A stretch of DNA of 64,000 nucleotides from Aggregicoccus sp. 17bor-14 (GCF_009659535.1 NZ_VJZZ01000016.1:81259-145258), one strand, 5' to 3'; positions 42,533-51,970 are shown, numbered from the stretch's first letter. Notes: a model not told the origin generated them from the letters alone. Numbers and translations are program-made.

Positions 42533-43962
42533 AGGAAGCTCGCGAGCGGCAGCCCCACCGAGACGCCGTAGGTGCGCAGCGAGATGCGCCCACCGGGAGC
42601 GAGCGGCTCGCGCACCGAGATGTAGTTGAGCTCCACGAAGGTGCTGCCCACGCCCCAGCGCAGCCAGGCGTTGTAGTAGCTGCGCCCGCCGATGCCGGGG
42701 TACACCAGCGCCCCGCTCAGCAGCCGCCCGCCGCGCCGCAGCGCATCCACCCACGCCACCTCGGCGCCCTGCGGCAGGGCGAAGCGGCGCAGCGCCCCGT
42801 CCGCGTCGCGGAACACCGAGAGGTGGCCGCCCAGGAACACCGCCACGGCGAGCCGCCGGTCGAAGAGGGTGAAGCTCTCCGTGCGCAGGTACAGCCCGAT
42901 GTCTCCGAAGGGGCGGCTGCTCGGGGTCACCGCCGCGAAGCTCACCACGCGCGCGCTGCGCGAGAGCGCGTAGGAGGCGTAGAGCGTGAGCACCGGCACG
43001 GGCACGTCCAGCAGCACTCCGGGCGCGCTGTAGTGGTAGAGGTACGGGCCCACGCCCAGCCCCAGGCTGGCGAGCCGCGGGTGCTCCGGCGCACGGTAAT
43101 CCAGTTGCAACTGCTGGCCCTGCGCCTCGAGCGTCACGCTGCCGGTGCCCGGCGGGAGCCGCAGCGTCCACACCGGCGCCTCGCCCGCCGGCACCTCCAC
43201 GCCGCCCACCTCCAGCACCGAGCCCACGTTGTCCCAGAGCAGCGTGAGCTCCAGGCTGCTGGTGCGCTCGCCCCGGCCCTCCAGCGCCACCAGCCGGCAG
43301 CCCACCGACACCCAGCTGTCCGCACGCAGCGGCCGCGCCCCCTGCCGGGCCATCGCCGGAGGCTGCTCGCTCGGGGACAGGTCGCCCGTCGCCGCCGCCT
43401 CCGGTGAGGCGGCGCTCACCTCCGCCTGCAGCCCGCGCAGCTGCAATTCGAAGGGCGAGCAGCTCGCGTCCACGGCGAGCCGCTCCTCGCCCAGGTGCGC
43501 GTCCGGCCGCAGCCGCAGCTCGAGCTGGCCGTGCAGCGTCTCGCCGCCGCGCCGCAGGTTGAGCGCGATGGCGTTCTGGGCGCCGGAGACGAGCGCCACC
43601 GGGATCGCCCCCTGCAGCCCGCCGCGCTGCTGCACCAGCGGGTGCAGCGCGCCGGCGTACAGCAGCGCGCCGCCGCTCGCGCCCTCCACCTGCACCAGCA
43701 GCCGGCCGCGCGGCACCACCAGCACCTCCGCGCTGCGCAGCCACTGCAGCCGCCCCGGCTCCAGCGCCACGCGCACGCCGGGCAGGGGCTCGCCCACCCA
43801 GCGCACCTCGTAGTCCTCCGGCGCGAGCGCGAAGGGGGCGCGCGCGCCGGGGACGTTGCCGTCCACCACGTCGCGCAGGGGCGCGGCGAGCGCCGCGGGG
43901 GCAGCGCTCAGCAGCAACAGCAGGAGGCTCGGGAGCAGCACGGACGGACGGCAGCGGGGCAT
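42529..43962 (-). CDS. Large secreted protein, unknown, probably outer-membrane associated
   Basis: A 477-residue exported protein with a signal peptide (VLLPSLLLLLLSAAPAALA). The N-terminal 300 residues are beta-rich with Ser/Ala/Pro stretches. The C-terminal 170 residues look like membrane strands (GVGPYLYHYSAPGVLLDVPV, TFVELNYISVREPLAPGG, RISLRTYGVSVGLPLASFL), so it may be a surface or outer-membrane protein with a barrel end. No family recognised. ATG 43962 starts the signal peptide. It converges with the CPBP gene. Confidence 0.62.
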   Translation of the reverse strand: MPRCRPSVLLPSLLLLLLSAAPAALAAPLRDVVDGNVPGARAPFALAPEDYEVRWVGEPLPGVRVALEPGRLQWLRSAEVLVVPRGRLLVQVEGASGGALLYAGALHPLVQQRGGLQGAIPVALVSGAQNAIALNLRRGGETLHGQLELRLRPDAHLGEERLAVDASCSPFELQLRGLQAEVSAASPEAAATGDLSPSEQPPAMARQGARPLRADSWVSVGCRLVALEGRGERTSSLELTLLWDNVGSVLEVGGVEVPAGEAPVWTLRLPPGTGSVTLEAQGQQLQLDYRAPEHPRLASLGLGVGPYLYHYSAPGVLLDVPVPVLTLYASYALSRSARVVSFAAVTPSSRPFGDIGLYLRTESFTLFDRRLAVAVFLGGHLSVFRDADGALRRFALPQGAEVAWVDALRRGGRLLSGALVYPGIGGRSYYNAWLRWGVGSTFVELNYISVREPLAPGGRISLRTYGVSVGLPLASFL

Positions 43963-44197
43963 GGGAGCGGCGTCCACCTTAGCGGCTCCGGATGCCGCGT
44001 GCCTCCGGGGGGCCCCCATCGCTCAAGGCCCGCGGACCCGTGCGTGCTGCACCGCCCCTCCTGCAGGGCGTACACGCGAGCGAGCGCTCGCACGGGCGCG
44101 GCTCCGGGCGGCCCGCGGGACGTGCCGGCACTTGCCCGCCGCGCCGCCGATCGCCACCACGAGGAGCATCCCCCCACGCCCCCTCCCGGAGTCTCCG

Positions 44198-45466
44198 ATG
44201 CGCGCCCTGCTCCTCGCCCTGCTCCTGCCCGCGAGCGCCCTCGCCCACGCGGGCCACGTGCGCACGCAGGTGCTCCAGCCCCAGGCCGTGCACCTCACGC
44301 TGCAGCAGCTGCCGCGGCCCAACGCCACCCGCAGCGCGGACAAGAGCCCGGACGTGGTGGCGCCGCCGAAGGACGCGGTGCTCAACGTGCCCGAGGGCTT
44401 CCAGGTGAACCTCTACGCCGAGGGCCTCGAGCGCCCGCGCTTCATGGTGCTCACCCCCGAGGGCGACGTGCTCGTCGCCGAGAGCCAGTCCAACCGCCTC
44501 ACCCGCCTGCGCGACGCGGACGGCGACGGGGTGGCCGAGCTGCGCGAGCCCTTCGCGGACCAGGACAACGGGCTGACCCTCCCGTTCGGCATGGCCTTCA
44601 CCCGGGATGCCTTCTACGTGGCGAACACCTCGGGCGTGCGGCGCTACCCGTACGCGAAGGGGCAGGGGCGGCTGAAGGGGCAGGGCACGCAGATCGCCTC
44701 CCTGCCGGGCCGGGGCTACAACCAGCACTGGACGCGCAACCTGCGCGTCTCTCCGGACGGCAAGCAGCTCTTCGTCACGGTGGGCAGCGAGACCAACGTG
44801 GACGTGGAGCGGGCGCCGCGCGCAGGCATCCTGGTGATGGGGCTGGACGGCAGCGGGCAGCGCCTGTGGGCGAGCGGCCTGCGCAACCCCGTGGGGCTGG
44901 ACTTCCACCCGCGCACCGGCGCCCCGTACGCCACGGTGAACGAGCGCGACGAGCTGGGCGACGACCTGGTGCCCGACTACCTCACGCAGGTGAAGGACGG
45001 CGGCTTCTACGGCTGGCCCTACGCCTACCTCGCGCCGGGCAACCTGGACCCGCGCCGCACGAAGGGCGGCAAGAGCGAGGCGCCCGAGCTCGCCGCGAAG
45101 ACGCTCACCCCGGACGTGCTCTTCCAGGCGCACTCGGCCGCGCTCGGGCTCACCTTCTACCGCGGGCAGAGCTTCCCGCCGCGCTACCGCACGGGCGCCT
45201 TCGTGGCCTTCCGCGGCAGCTGGAACCGCGGCCAGGGCACCGGCTACAAGGTGGTGTACGTGCCCTTCACCCCCGAGGGCCGACCCGAGGGCGGCTACGA
45301 GGACTTCCTCACCGGCTTCCTCCTGGACCCCAATGGTTCCAACGGCCCCACGACGTGGGCGCGCCCCGTGGGGCTGCTGGAGCTGCCGGACGGAAGCCTC
45401 CTCCTGAGCGAGGACGGCAACGGGCGCATCTACCGGGTGAGCGCGAAGCCCGCGAAGGAGCGCTAG
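44198..45466 (+). CDS. PQQ-dependent sugar (sorbosone-type) dehydrogenase-like protein
   Basis: A 422-residue exported protein with a signal peptide (residues 1-16). It has a six-bladed beta-propeller of the glucose/sorbosone dehydrogenase type: VPEGFQVNLYAEGLERPRFM, VLVAESQSNRLTRLRDADGD, FGMAFTRDAFYVANTSGVRR, LWASGLRNPVGLDFHPRTGA, YGWPYAYLAPG and SWNRGQGTGYKVVYVPF. The GLRNP and GWP stretches are conserved in these enzymes. It probably oxidises sugars or sugar aldehydes in the periplasm with PQQ; some relatives have other roles. It is followed by a small zinc-ribbon gene. Confidence 0.82.
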   Translation: MRALLLALLLPASALAHAGHVRTQVLQPQAVHLTLQQLPRPNATRSADKSPDVVAPPKDAVLNVPEGFQVNLYAEGLERPRFMVLTPEGDVLVAESQSNRLTRLRDADGDGVAELREPFADQDNGLTLPFGMAFTRDAFYVANTSGVRRYPYAKGQGRLKGQGTQIASLPGRGYNQHWTRNLRVSPDGKQLFVTVGSETNVDVERAPRAGILVMGLDGSGQRLWASGLRNPVGLDFHPRTGAPYATVNERDELGDDLVPDYLTQVKDGGFYGWPYAYLAPGNLDPRRTKGGKSEAPELAAKTLTPDVLFQAHSAALGLTFYRGQSFPPRYRTGAFVAFRGSWNRGQGTGYKVVYVPFTPEGRPEGGYEDFLTGFLLDPNGSNGPTTWARPVGLLELPDGSLLLSEDGNGRIYRVSAKPAKER

Positions 45467-45477
45467 GCTGCGGCCCC

Positions 45478-45831
45478 ATGAGTGACGCCGTGTGCGTGAA
45501 GTGTGGCAGCCGCAAGGACGGGGCCTTCGCCCCCTGTGCCGCGTGCGGCCTGGACCCCGCGGAGCACCGCGCGCTGCAGGCGAAGAGCCTGCTGCTGAGC
45601 GCGGCGCACGCGAGCCCCGCGGAGCTGGCCGAGGCCGAGCGCCGCCTCAAGGCCGGACAGCCCGTGGCCTACGCGCCCGAGCGGCTCGCGGCGCTGGAGG
45701 AGGAGCTGCGCACGCAGCAGACGCCGCTCCTGCAGCCGGCGAAGCGCGGCCTGCCGCCCATCGTGTGGCTGCCGGTGGTGGTGGCCGCGGCGGTGGTGTC
45801 CGCCATCCTCTACGCCTTCTTCTCGCACTAG
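45478..45831 (+). CDS. Small zinc-ribbon protein with C-terminal membrane helix
   Basis: A 117-residue protein. CVKCGSRKDGAFAPCAACG forms a four-cysteine zinc ribbon at the N-terminus, a helical linker follows (ASPAELAEAERRLKAG), and a C-terminal helix (VWLPVVVAAAVVSAILYAFF) would anchor it with the ribbon in the cytoplasm. No known function. It begins 12 bp after the sugar dehydrogenase stop and ends sharing CTAG with the convergent acyltransferase gene. Confidence 0.75.
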   Translation: MSDAVCVKCGSRKDGAFAPCAACGLDPAEHRALQAKSLLLSAAHASPAELAEAERRLKAGQPVAYAPERLAALEEELRTQQTPLLQPAKRGLPPIVWLPVVVAAAVVSAILYAFFSH

Positions 45832-46805
45832 GCGGCGGGGCCGGGCGGCGCCACCTTCCAGCGCCGGTGCAGCCACAGCCACTGCTCGGGGTACTGGCGG
45901 ATGGTGCGCTCGAGCGCCGCCGTCACGCGCGCGGTGTGCTCCACCAGCGGCTCGGGGGTACCGGGCGGCGGCGGCGCGATGGGCCCCTCCACGTGCATCT
46001 GCACGTGGCCCCGCGCGTTGCGCACGCCCATCACCACGAACACCGGCATGCCCGTGCGCTGCGCGGCCACCGCGAGCGCGGGCGTGGTGGAGGCGGGGCG
46101 GCCGAAGAAGGGCACGAAGAGGGCGGACTTCGCCGGCAGCGCCTGGTCCAGCAGCATGTAGACGCACTCGCCCCGCTTCAGCGCGGCGTTCGTCTCCTGG
46201 ATGGCGCCCTTGGGGTAGATGAGCCCCGCGCCCACGCGCAGCCGCTCCAGGGCGATGCGCGTGTTGAGCGCGCCCTTGAGCGGGCGCACCAGCGCGTTGA
46301 GCGGCACGCCGCGGCGGATGAGCATCTCGCCCAGCGTCTCCCAGTTGCCGAAGTGCGCCGTCACCAGCAGCGCGCCCTGGCCCCCGTCCACGTGCGCGCG
46401 CAGCCGCCGGAAGGCCTCCTCGCCCACCACCGGGTCCTGCTCCCAGCCCGGGTGCAGGCGCTCCCCGGTTCCGATGGACTCGAGCACCACGCGCGCCATG
46501 GTGAGGTAGGCGCCCTTGGCGATGGCCCGCCGCTCCGCCTCGCTCTTCTCCGGCAGCGCCTGCGCCAGGTTGTCCAGCGCCACCTTCAGGCGGATGCCCA
46601 GCGCGTACGCGAGCCCGCCCACGAAGCGGGCGATGGCGTCGCGCGTGCCGAGCGACAGCCCGCCCACGAAGTCCAGCAGCAGCCCCGCGAGGAAGCCCGT
46701 CACCCGTCCCGGGCGCGTGCCCTCGATGCGCCGCAGCTCCGGCGGTGGGACGACCTGGGTGGGCAGCGGCGGGGGCAGGGACTGGACGGGGGCGGGCGCG
46801 GACAC
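45828..46805 (-). CDS. Lipid A acyltransferase-like protein (LpxL/HtrB family)
   Basis: A 325-residue member of the LABLAT group that transfers acyl chains to lipid A or similar glycolipids. The catalytic motif HFGNWE (in ALLVTAHFGNWETLGEMLI) gives the His-x4-Glu pair, and QYPEQWLWLHRRWKVAP at the C-terminus is the second family signature. A Pro-rich N-terminus of about 35 residues precedes the domain. The start is GTG 46805. It acts on the inner face of the cytoplasmic membrane. Whether the acceptor is lipid A or another lipid is open. Confidence 0.83.
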   Translation of the reverse strand: MSAPAPVQSLPPPLPTQVVPPPELRRIEGTRPGRVTGFLAGLLLDFVGGLSLGTRDAIARFVGGLAYALGIRLKVALDNLAQALPEKSEAERRAIAKGAYLTMARVVLESIGTGERLHPGWEQDPVVGEEAFRRLRAHVDGGQGALLVTAHFGNWETLGEMLIRRGVPLNALVRPLKGALNTRIALERLRVGAGLIYPKGAIQETNAALKRGECVYMLLDQALPAKSALFVPFFGRPASTTPALAVAAQRTGMPVFVVMGVRNARGHVQMHVEGPIAPPPPGTPEPLVEHTARVTAALERTIRQYPEQWLWLHRRWKVAPPGPAA

Positions 46806-46894
46806 GGGCGGCACTCCACCCGATAGGCCCGGACAGGGCAAGGACGGCCGAGGGGGTGCGCCTGCGCGGCGGGCGAGCGGGCGGGGCGCGCGCC

Positions 46895-48262
46895 CTAGTC
46901 CGCCACGGGCGCGCAGTCGTAGCGGGCCTCGGTGCGCAGCAGCAGCACGCGCCGCGCGCCCACCAGGTCCCACTCCTCGCGCCGCACGGGGCGCCCCGCG
47001 GCGTCGTAGGTGCTCAGGTGCTCGGTGTGCGTGTAGCTCGCGCCGCCCGCGCCCGAGGTCTGGCTCTGCACGTCCGTGCGCACGCTGCGCCCCGCGGCGT
47101 CGTAGTCGAAGACCTCCACCAGCGACGAGGTGTGCGCGCCCAGGGTGCGCTCGGAGCTGCGGCGCCGCAGCAGCCCCGCGGCGTCGTACTGGGCCGTGCC
47201 CACGGTGCGCGCGCCCGCCTGCAGGTCGTCCTCCTGCCAGTCCAGCAGCAGCCCGCGCGCGTCGTAGTGGCGGGTCCAGGCGGTGCGCGCCCGGGCGTCG
47301 TGGAAGGTCTCGGTGCGCGCTCCCTCCGGCGCGTAGGCGCAGCTCCAATCGCTGAGCCGCGCCGTGCCCCCCTCGGGCAGCAGCGCGTCGCTCACCACCG
47401 TCAGGGCGCGCCCCGCCGCGTCGTAGCTGCGGCGCTCGCGCGCGCCCGCCGCGCCGCCCGAGGGCAGGGTCTCCACCTGCAGGAGCCGCCCCTCGGCGTC
47501 GTAGCGGTACTCGGTGGTGGCCGTGGCCTCGCCCAGGGCCTCCGTCACCTTGAGCAGCTGCCCCTGCGCGTCGTACTCCGAGTGGGTCGTGCGGGTGAGG
47601 GGCTGCACGCTGCCGGGGCCGGCCTCGGTGTGCTGCTCCTCCACCACGCGGCCCGCGGCGTCGTAGCTGAGCAGCGCGAGCGACAGCCGCCCGTCCGCGC
47701 TCGTCCACGTCTCGGTGCGCAGCAGGTGGCCCTGCGCGTCGTAGTCCGAGTGCTGCGTCTCGCGCCCCTGGCCCCCGAGCGGCGTGCGGAAGGTGCGGGT
47801 GATGTCCGTGAGCCGCCCCGCGGCGTCGTAGGTGAAGCGCGCGCTGCGCGGCACCGGGCCCTGCTCCTCGACCCGCAGCAGGCGCCCGCAGGCGTCCAGC
47901 GTGCGCCGCTCGGCGCTCGCCAGTGCGCCGGCCGCGTCGAAGGCCTCGAGCGAGAGCAGCCGACCGGCCGCATCGAAGCGGCGCTCGGTGCGCGCGCGCA
48001 CGCGCCCGTCCCCCTCGTAGACGCCCTCCTCGCAGGCGAGGCTCGCCGCGAGCGCGGGCTCGGACGCCGCCGCCGCTGCGCCGCCCTCGCAGGCCTCGGG
48101 CCGGGGACCTGCGTCCGGCGGCTCCTGCACGGGCGGCACCTGCTCCTGCGGCGTCGCGGGGGGAGCGGGCGCGGCGCCGGGCGCCGCGGCGCCACAGCCC
48201 GCCACGAGCAGCGCGAGCAGCACCCGCTGCAGCCCGCTCACGCCCCTCGCTCGCCCACCCAT
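46895..48262 (-). CDS. YD-repeat (RHS-like) secreted lipoprotein
   Basis: A 455-residue lipoprotein with signal peptide and lipobox VAGC, a Pro-rich linker and then about a dozen YD repeats (FDAAGRLLSLE, YDAAGRLTDI, YDAQGHLLRTE, YDAAGRVVEEQ and similar). Unlike true Rhs toxins it has no Rhs core and no toxin domain; the last residues are RTEARYDCAPVAD. It may be a structural or adhesive surface protein. A long gene-free stretch lies upstream. Confidence 0.8.
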   Translation of the reverse strand: MGGRARGVSGLQRVLLALLVAGCGAAAPGAAPAPPATPQEQVPPVQEPPDAGPRPEACEGGAAAAASEPALAASLACEEGVYEGDGRVRARTERRFDAAGRLLSLEAFDAAGALASAERRTLDACGRLLRVEEQGPVPRSARFTYDAAGRLTDITRTFRTPLGGQGRETQHSDYDAQGHLLRTETWTSADGRLSLALLSYDAAGRVVEEQHTEAGPGSVQPLTRTTHSEYDAQGQLLKVTEALGEATATTEYRYDAEGRLLQVETLPSGGAAGARERRSYDAAGRALTVVSDALLPEGGTARLSDWSCAYAPEGARTETFHDARARTAWTRHYDARGLLLDWQEDDLQAGARTVGTAQYDAAGLLRRRSSERTLGAHTSSLVEVFDYDAAGRSVRTDVQSQTSGAGGASYTHTEHLSTYDAAGRPVRREEWDLVGARRVLLLRTEARYDCAPVAD

Positions 48263-49284
48263 GCCTGCTCCCCCGCCCAGCCGCCCGGATGCTCCCGAGG
48301 GCCACATGGGCACGCGCCCACGGCAGGGCAAGGGGACCGCCCGGACAGGCTGGCGGCGCTGTGGCGCAGGTGACAGGGAGGGAGCCCTGCATGCACAGGT
48401 CCACGGGGCTGCGCGGGTCGGGTCTTCATCGCCCGGTGGACGGACGTGAGGTGCGTCGAGCGGCCGTCCTCTGCGGCACGCGCAGGTGCTGCTTGGGGCG
48501 CGCGGATTGTGGCGCGTCTCCGCCGCGGTGCCCCGCACGTCGCAGGCTCTTGATGGAAGTCGGGACCGGACGGGCACCTGTCGGGCCGGCCGAGCGCGGG
48601 CGGGTGCAGCCCTGCGAGGCGCTCCGGGGGGACGCAGGAGTGGCCCCTGCGGAGAGGGCCTCCGGGCGGCGCGGGAGGGGGCCTCCCGGGCGCGAAGGTG
48701 CGCGCTCCTGTTCTGAGATGTCGGGGGATTTCCGGAACAATTTTCATGGTTTGAGGCCCTGCTCGGCGCCCGCCGGCTCGTGGAAGGAAGCTTCCTTCCA
48801 GTCCTCCACCGTCTCCCGCCCGGACCTGGAATGGAGCTTCCGTCCGGGGCCCTTCCGGCGGTGCCCGGGGGCTGGACGGAACGCTTCGTCCCGCGCACCT
48901 GGGGCTCGTCCGGGGGCGGTCGGAACGCTTCGTCCAGCGCGCTTCGCACCTTGGCGGGGCGGACGGAACGCGTCGTCCCGCGCGGGCCTCGAGCGCCCGG
49001 ACGGAAGCGACGGGTGCAGCGCGGGGTTCGCCCTCGCGTGACTCTACTTGGGCGCACCGGGAGGCGTGGCGTGCCGGCAGCGCGTGGCGCCGTGCGGGGC
49101 ACTGCAGCTCGCCCCTGTCCCTCCCGTTTCCCAGGAGCCCGGGCAGAGCGCGCAGGTGGGGCGGCGGCATGCGCGCTCGCAGCTCGCTCTCCCCTGAGCC
49201 CCCGCCGGCTAGCACCAGCCCGCGGCCTCTGGACCGAACCGCGTGCTTCTCACGACTGCCCCTCTTCGGGCCATCCGGGAGGAC
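48263..49284. other. About 1 kb gene-free stretch
   Basis: This is the longest stretch without a convincing gene. Possible minus-strand frames have Arg/Pro/Gly-rich translations with no ribosome site, so I do not call a gene. The part from 48781 to 49012 is an array of imperfect palindromes (separate entry). The rest, including 48263-48780, shows nothing I can name. Confidence 0.5.
48781..49012. repeat. Array of about six imperfect palindromes (GGAC-GGAA-GCTTC-GTCC type)
   Basis: The first unit TGGAAGGAAGCTTCCTTCCA (48781-48800) is a perfect 20-bp palindrome. Related units follow near 48829 (TGGAATGGAGCTTCCGTCC), 48873 (TGGACGGAACGCTTCGTCC), 48930 (GTCGGAACGCTTCGTCC), 48960 (CGGACGGAACGCGTCGTCC) and 48998 (CGGACGGAAGCGACGGG). 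Spacing is irregular, 31-57 bp. Confidence 0.65.
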
Positions 49285-49331
49285 GGCGCTGCCCGGAGCC
49301 GCCGTTGGAGGCAGCGACTCCGGGCAGCGCC
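49285..49331. terminator. Hairpin terminator downstream of the SBBP lipoprotein gene
   Basis: GGCGCTGCCCGGAG (49285-49298) pairs with a complementary CTCCGGGCAGCGCC arm (49318-49331), a 14-bp stem, 10 bp after the minus-strand stop at 49342. Confidence 0.65.
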
Positions 49332-49341
49332 GGGGGACGGC

Positions 49342-50940
49342 CTACGGCTTGGCGCCGTTCGTGTCGAAGCGCGCGATGAACCCGTCATCGCCGCCGCTGC
49401 TGGGCTGGCCGTCCACCTGACCGTCCGTGCCGCCGACCACGTACACGAGGTTGCCGTGCACGGCGACGCCCGCCGCCCACTGGTAGCCCGTGCTGCCCAC
49501 CTGCTGCACCCAGCGGCGCGTGCCCTCGGGGGAGTAGCTCGCCACGAGCGCGTTGCCGTTGGCGTCCTTCGGCGCACCCAGCAGCTCGCCGTAGGTGCTG
49601 CCCGCGAGATACGCGTTGCCCTGCGCGTCCACCGCGACCGCGGAGACCTCGTCGTAGTCGGTGCTGCCCAGCTGCCGCGTCCACGTGCGCGTGCCGTTCG
49701 CCGCGTAGCGGGCGAGGTAGAGGTCCGCGTCGCCTGCGCTGCTGTCGCCCTCGAGCGCGCCGTAGGTGGTGCCGCTCAGGTAGAGGCTGCCGTCCGCCGC
49801 CACCGCGAGCCCGGAGACGTAGTCGTCCGCGGTGGAGCCCGTCTGCCGCGCCCACTGCGTCTCGCCCGTGGCGCCCGAGAGCTTCACGAGGAAGGCGTCG
49901 TAGCCGCCCACCCGCGCCGTCTCACCCACCTGGCCGCTGGTCTGGCCGGCGACGAACACGTCACCCTGCGCGTCCACGGCGAGGCCCCGCGCCCACTCGT
50001 AGGCGCTGCTGCCCACGGTGCGCACCCAGCTCACGGTGCCGTCCACCGCGTAGCGCACGACGAAGGCGTCCATCTCGCCGAGGTGCGTCTGGCCCTCGAG
50101 CGTGCCGTAGCTGTTGCCCAGCACCACCGCGTTGCCGGCCGCATCCACCCTCACCGCCGCGGCGTAGTCCCAGTCACTCGAGCCCACCTCGCGCACCCAG
50201 CCCGCCGCGCCGTCCTGCGTGTACTGGGCGAGGAACAGGTCGTAGCCGCCCTGGTTCGTCTGGCCCTCGAAGGCGCCGTAGGTGAGGCCCACCACGTACA
50301 CGTGGCCGTCCGCGCTCACCGCCACGCCCTGCACCTCGTCGTACTCGGAGGTGCCCACGGTGCGCGCCCAGAGGAGGCTGCCGTCCGGCGCGTACTTGAG
50401 CAGATAGCCATCCTGCTCACCCAGGGCGCTGCCGGTCATCGGCACGTAGCTGTTGCCCACCACGTAGAGGTTGCCCGCGGCGTCCGTCGCCACGCCCGCG
50501 AGATAGTCGTCGCCCGCCACGCCCACCTGCTTCGTCCACGGCACCTCCACCTGCACCGTCACCGCGGCGCTGGTGGACTCGTTGCCCGCGGCGTCGAAGG
50601 CGTGGGCGGTGAAGGCGTGCGCGCCGTTGTTCGCGTGCGAGAAGGAGAGCTCCAGCGCATAGGGCGCCTCGGCGTCCTCGCCCACCTTCGTGGTGCCGTC
50701 GAAGAACACCACCCGCGTCACGCCCACCGCGTCGCTCGCGCTCGCCGCGAGCTGCACCGTGCCCGCCTGCGTGAGGTGCCGCGCGCTGGCCACCAGCTGC
50801 ACCGCCGGCGCGCCCGTGTCCTGGCCGCCCGTCGTCTCGGGCACCGGCTCGTCGCCCCCGCCGCAGCCCACCGTCCCCAGCACGCCCACCGCACCGACCA
50901 CCTTCGCCACGCTCATCCACTTCGTCGTCCTGCGCTGCAT
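49342..50940 (-). CDS. SBBP beta-propeller lipoprotein with Ig-like domain
   Basis: A 532-residue lipoprotein (signal peptide, lipobox TVGC). An Ig-like domain (VQLAASASDAVGVTRVVFFD, AFTAHAFDAAGNESTSAAVT) is followed by about seven 54-residue SBBP repeats of the form W-R-VGS-YD-GVAVDA-G-VYVAG-TYG-LEG-GG-DAFL-Y. These make a propeller-like solenoid typical of large myxobacterial and planctomycete surface proteins. ATG 50940 is the start; ATG 50916 is an alternative. The function is probably surface binding. Confidence 0.85.
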   Translation of the reverse strand: MQRRTTKWMSVAKVVGAVGVLGTVGCGGGDEPVPETTGGQDTGAPAVQLVASARHLTQAGTVQLAASASDAVGVTRVVFFDGTTKVGEDAEAPYALELSFSHANNGAHAFTAHAFDAAGNESTSAAVTVQVEVPWTKQVGVAGDDYLAGVATDAAGNLYVVGNSYVPMTGSALGEQDGYLLKYAPDGSLLWARTVGTSEYDEVQGVAVSADGHVYVVGLTYGAFEGQTNQGGYDLFLAQYTQDGAAGWVREVGSSDWDYAAAVRVDAAGNAVVLGNSYGTLEGQTHLGEMDAFVVRYAVDGTVSWVRTVGSSAYEWARGLAVDAQGDVFVAGQTSGQVGETARVGGYDAFLVKLSGATGETQWARQTGSTADDYVSGLAVAADGSLYLSGTTYGALEGDSSAGDADLYLARYAANGTRTWTRQLGSTDYDEVSAVAVDAQGNAYLAGSTYGELLGAPKDANGNALVASYSPEGTRRWVQQVGSTGYQWAAGVAVHGNLVYVVGGTDGQVDGQPSSGGDDGFIARFDTNGAKP

Positions 50941-51037
50941 CTGCTTCCCCCGGAATGGTCCGCGGGGAAGGCTTTCCCCGAGCGGCGGGAGGGCAGATGC
51001 AGCGCAGAGCGTGACGCGCGCGTGACTCCGAAGGTGC

Positions 51038-51970
51038 CTACACCGGATCCCACCAGATGCGGCCCTTGCCCTGGATGGCCTCGGCCGCGCGCGCGCGCAC
51101 CTGCTGCAGCTGCTCGGGCGAGAGCGGCGTGAAGCGGCTCGCCGCCGTGAGCGCCGCGTCCTGCTCGTTGGGGTGGCTCATCCCTAGCAATGCGACGTCC
51201 GGCGCGAGCGTGAGGCTGTAGCGCACGCACTCCTCCACCGAGAGGCGCGGCAGCACGGCCTCGGCGCCGTCCTGGCCTCCCGAGGAGAGCTTGCCGCGCG
51301 GGCGCAGCTGCAGCGGGCGGCTGTAGCCCTCGGTGTCCCCCAGCAGCTTGCCCGCCCCGAAGGTCTTGAAGCCCACCACGCCCACGCCGCGCGAGCGCGC
51401 GAGCGGCAACACCTGCTCGGCGTAGCGCCGGTCGCAGTAGGGGCCCAGCGGGAACATCACCACGTCGCAGAGGCCGGACCCGAGCGCCTCCACCAGCACG
51501 TCCGGGTGGTGGCTCGAGATGCCGCGAAAGCGCGTGAGCCCTGCGTCCCGGCACGCGCCCAGCTGCGCGAAGCCTCCGCCGGGCGCCGCGAGCGCCCGCC
51601 ACGCCTCGAGCGTGGACACGTTGTGGAAGGCGAAGAGGTCCGCCTGCGCGAGCCCGAGCCGCGCGAGGCTCGCCTCCACTTGCGGGCGCACCGGCTCCTC
51701 GAGCAGGTCCACCTTGTCGATGACGAAGACGTCCTCGCGCCGCACGCCTCGCAGCGCCGCGCCCACCAGCCGCTCGCTCAGGCCGTCCTCGTACATGGGC
51801 GCGGTGTCGATGACGTTGAGCCCCGCGGCGAGCGCGCGCTGCAGCGTGGCCACCTGGGTCTCGAAGGCCCCGCTCGCGTCCGCGAGGTCGCCGATCCCCA
51901 CCGCGGTGGCCGTGAACCCGGTGCGGCCGAGCCGGTGGACGGGGGCAAAGCGGGGCAGGGGCGGGGACAT
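51038..51970 (-). CDS. Aldo/keto reductase family oxidoreductase
   Basis: A 310-residue TIM-barrel protein. GLNVIDTAPMYEDGLSERLV contains the Asp and Tyr of the AKR catalytic set, and VFVIDKVDLLEEPVRPQVEA the Lys. FRGISSHHPDVLVEAL and ALLGMSHPNEQDAAL are in the right order. The His of the tetrad lies in LFAFHNVST. It probably reduces carbonyl compounds with NADPH. ATG 51970. Single gene, divergent from the haem-containing propeller gene. Confidence 0.85.
   Translation of the reverse strand: MSPPLPRFAPVHRLGRTGFTATAVGIGDLADASGAFETQVATLQRALAAGLNVIDTAPMYEDGLSERLVGAALRGVRREDVFVIDKVDLLEEPVRPQVEASLARLGLAQADLFAFHNVSTLEAWRALAAPGGGFAQLGACRDAGLTRFRGISSHHPDVLVEALGSGLCDVVMFPLGPYCDRRYAEQVLPLARSRGVGVVGFKTFGAGKLLGDTEGYSRPLQLRPRGKLSSGGQDGAEAVLPRLSVEECVRYSLTLAPDVALLGMSHPNEQDAALTAASRFTPLSPEQLQQVRARAAEAIQGKGRIWWDPV

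Noticed and set aside
46895..48262. Rhs toxin gene
   Set aside because: It has YD repeats only, with no Rhs core, no variable C-terminal toxin and no adjoining immunity gene.
48781..49012. CRISPR array
   Set aside because: Units are degenerate palindromes at irregular spacing and no cas genes are nearby.
48720..49102. Possible minus-strand gene with repeated TKRSVQP/DEAFRPP-like phrases
   Set aside because: The repeated phrases are the translation of the palindromic array; there is no ribosome site or plausible start.
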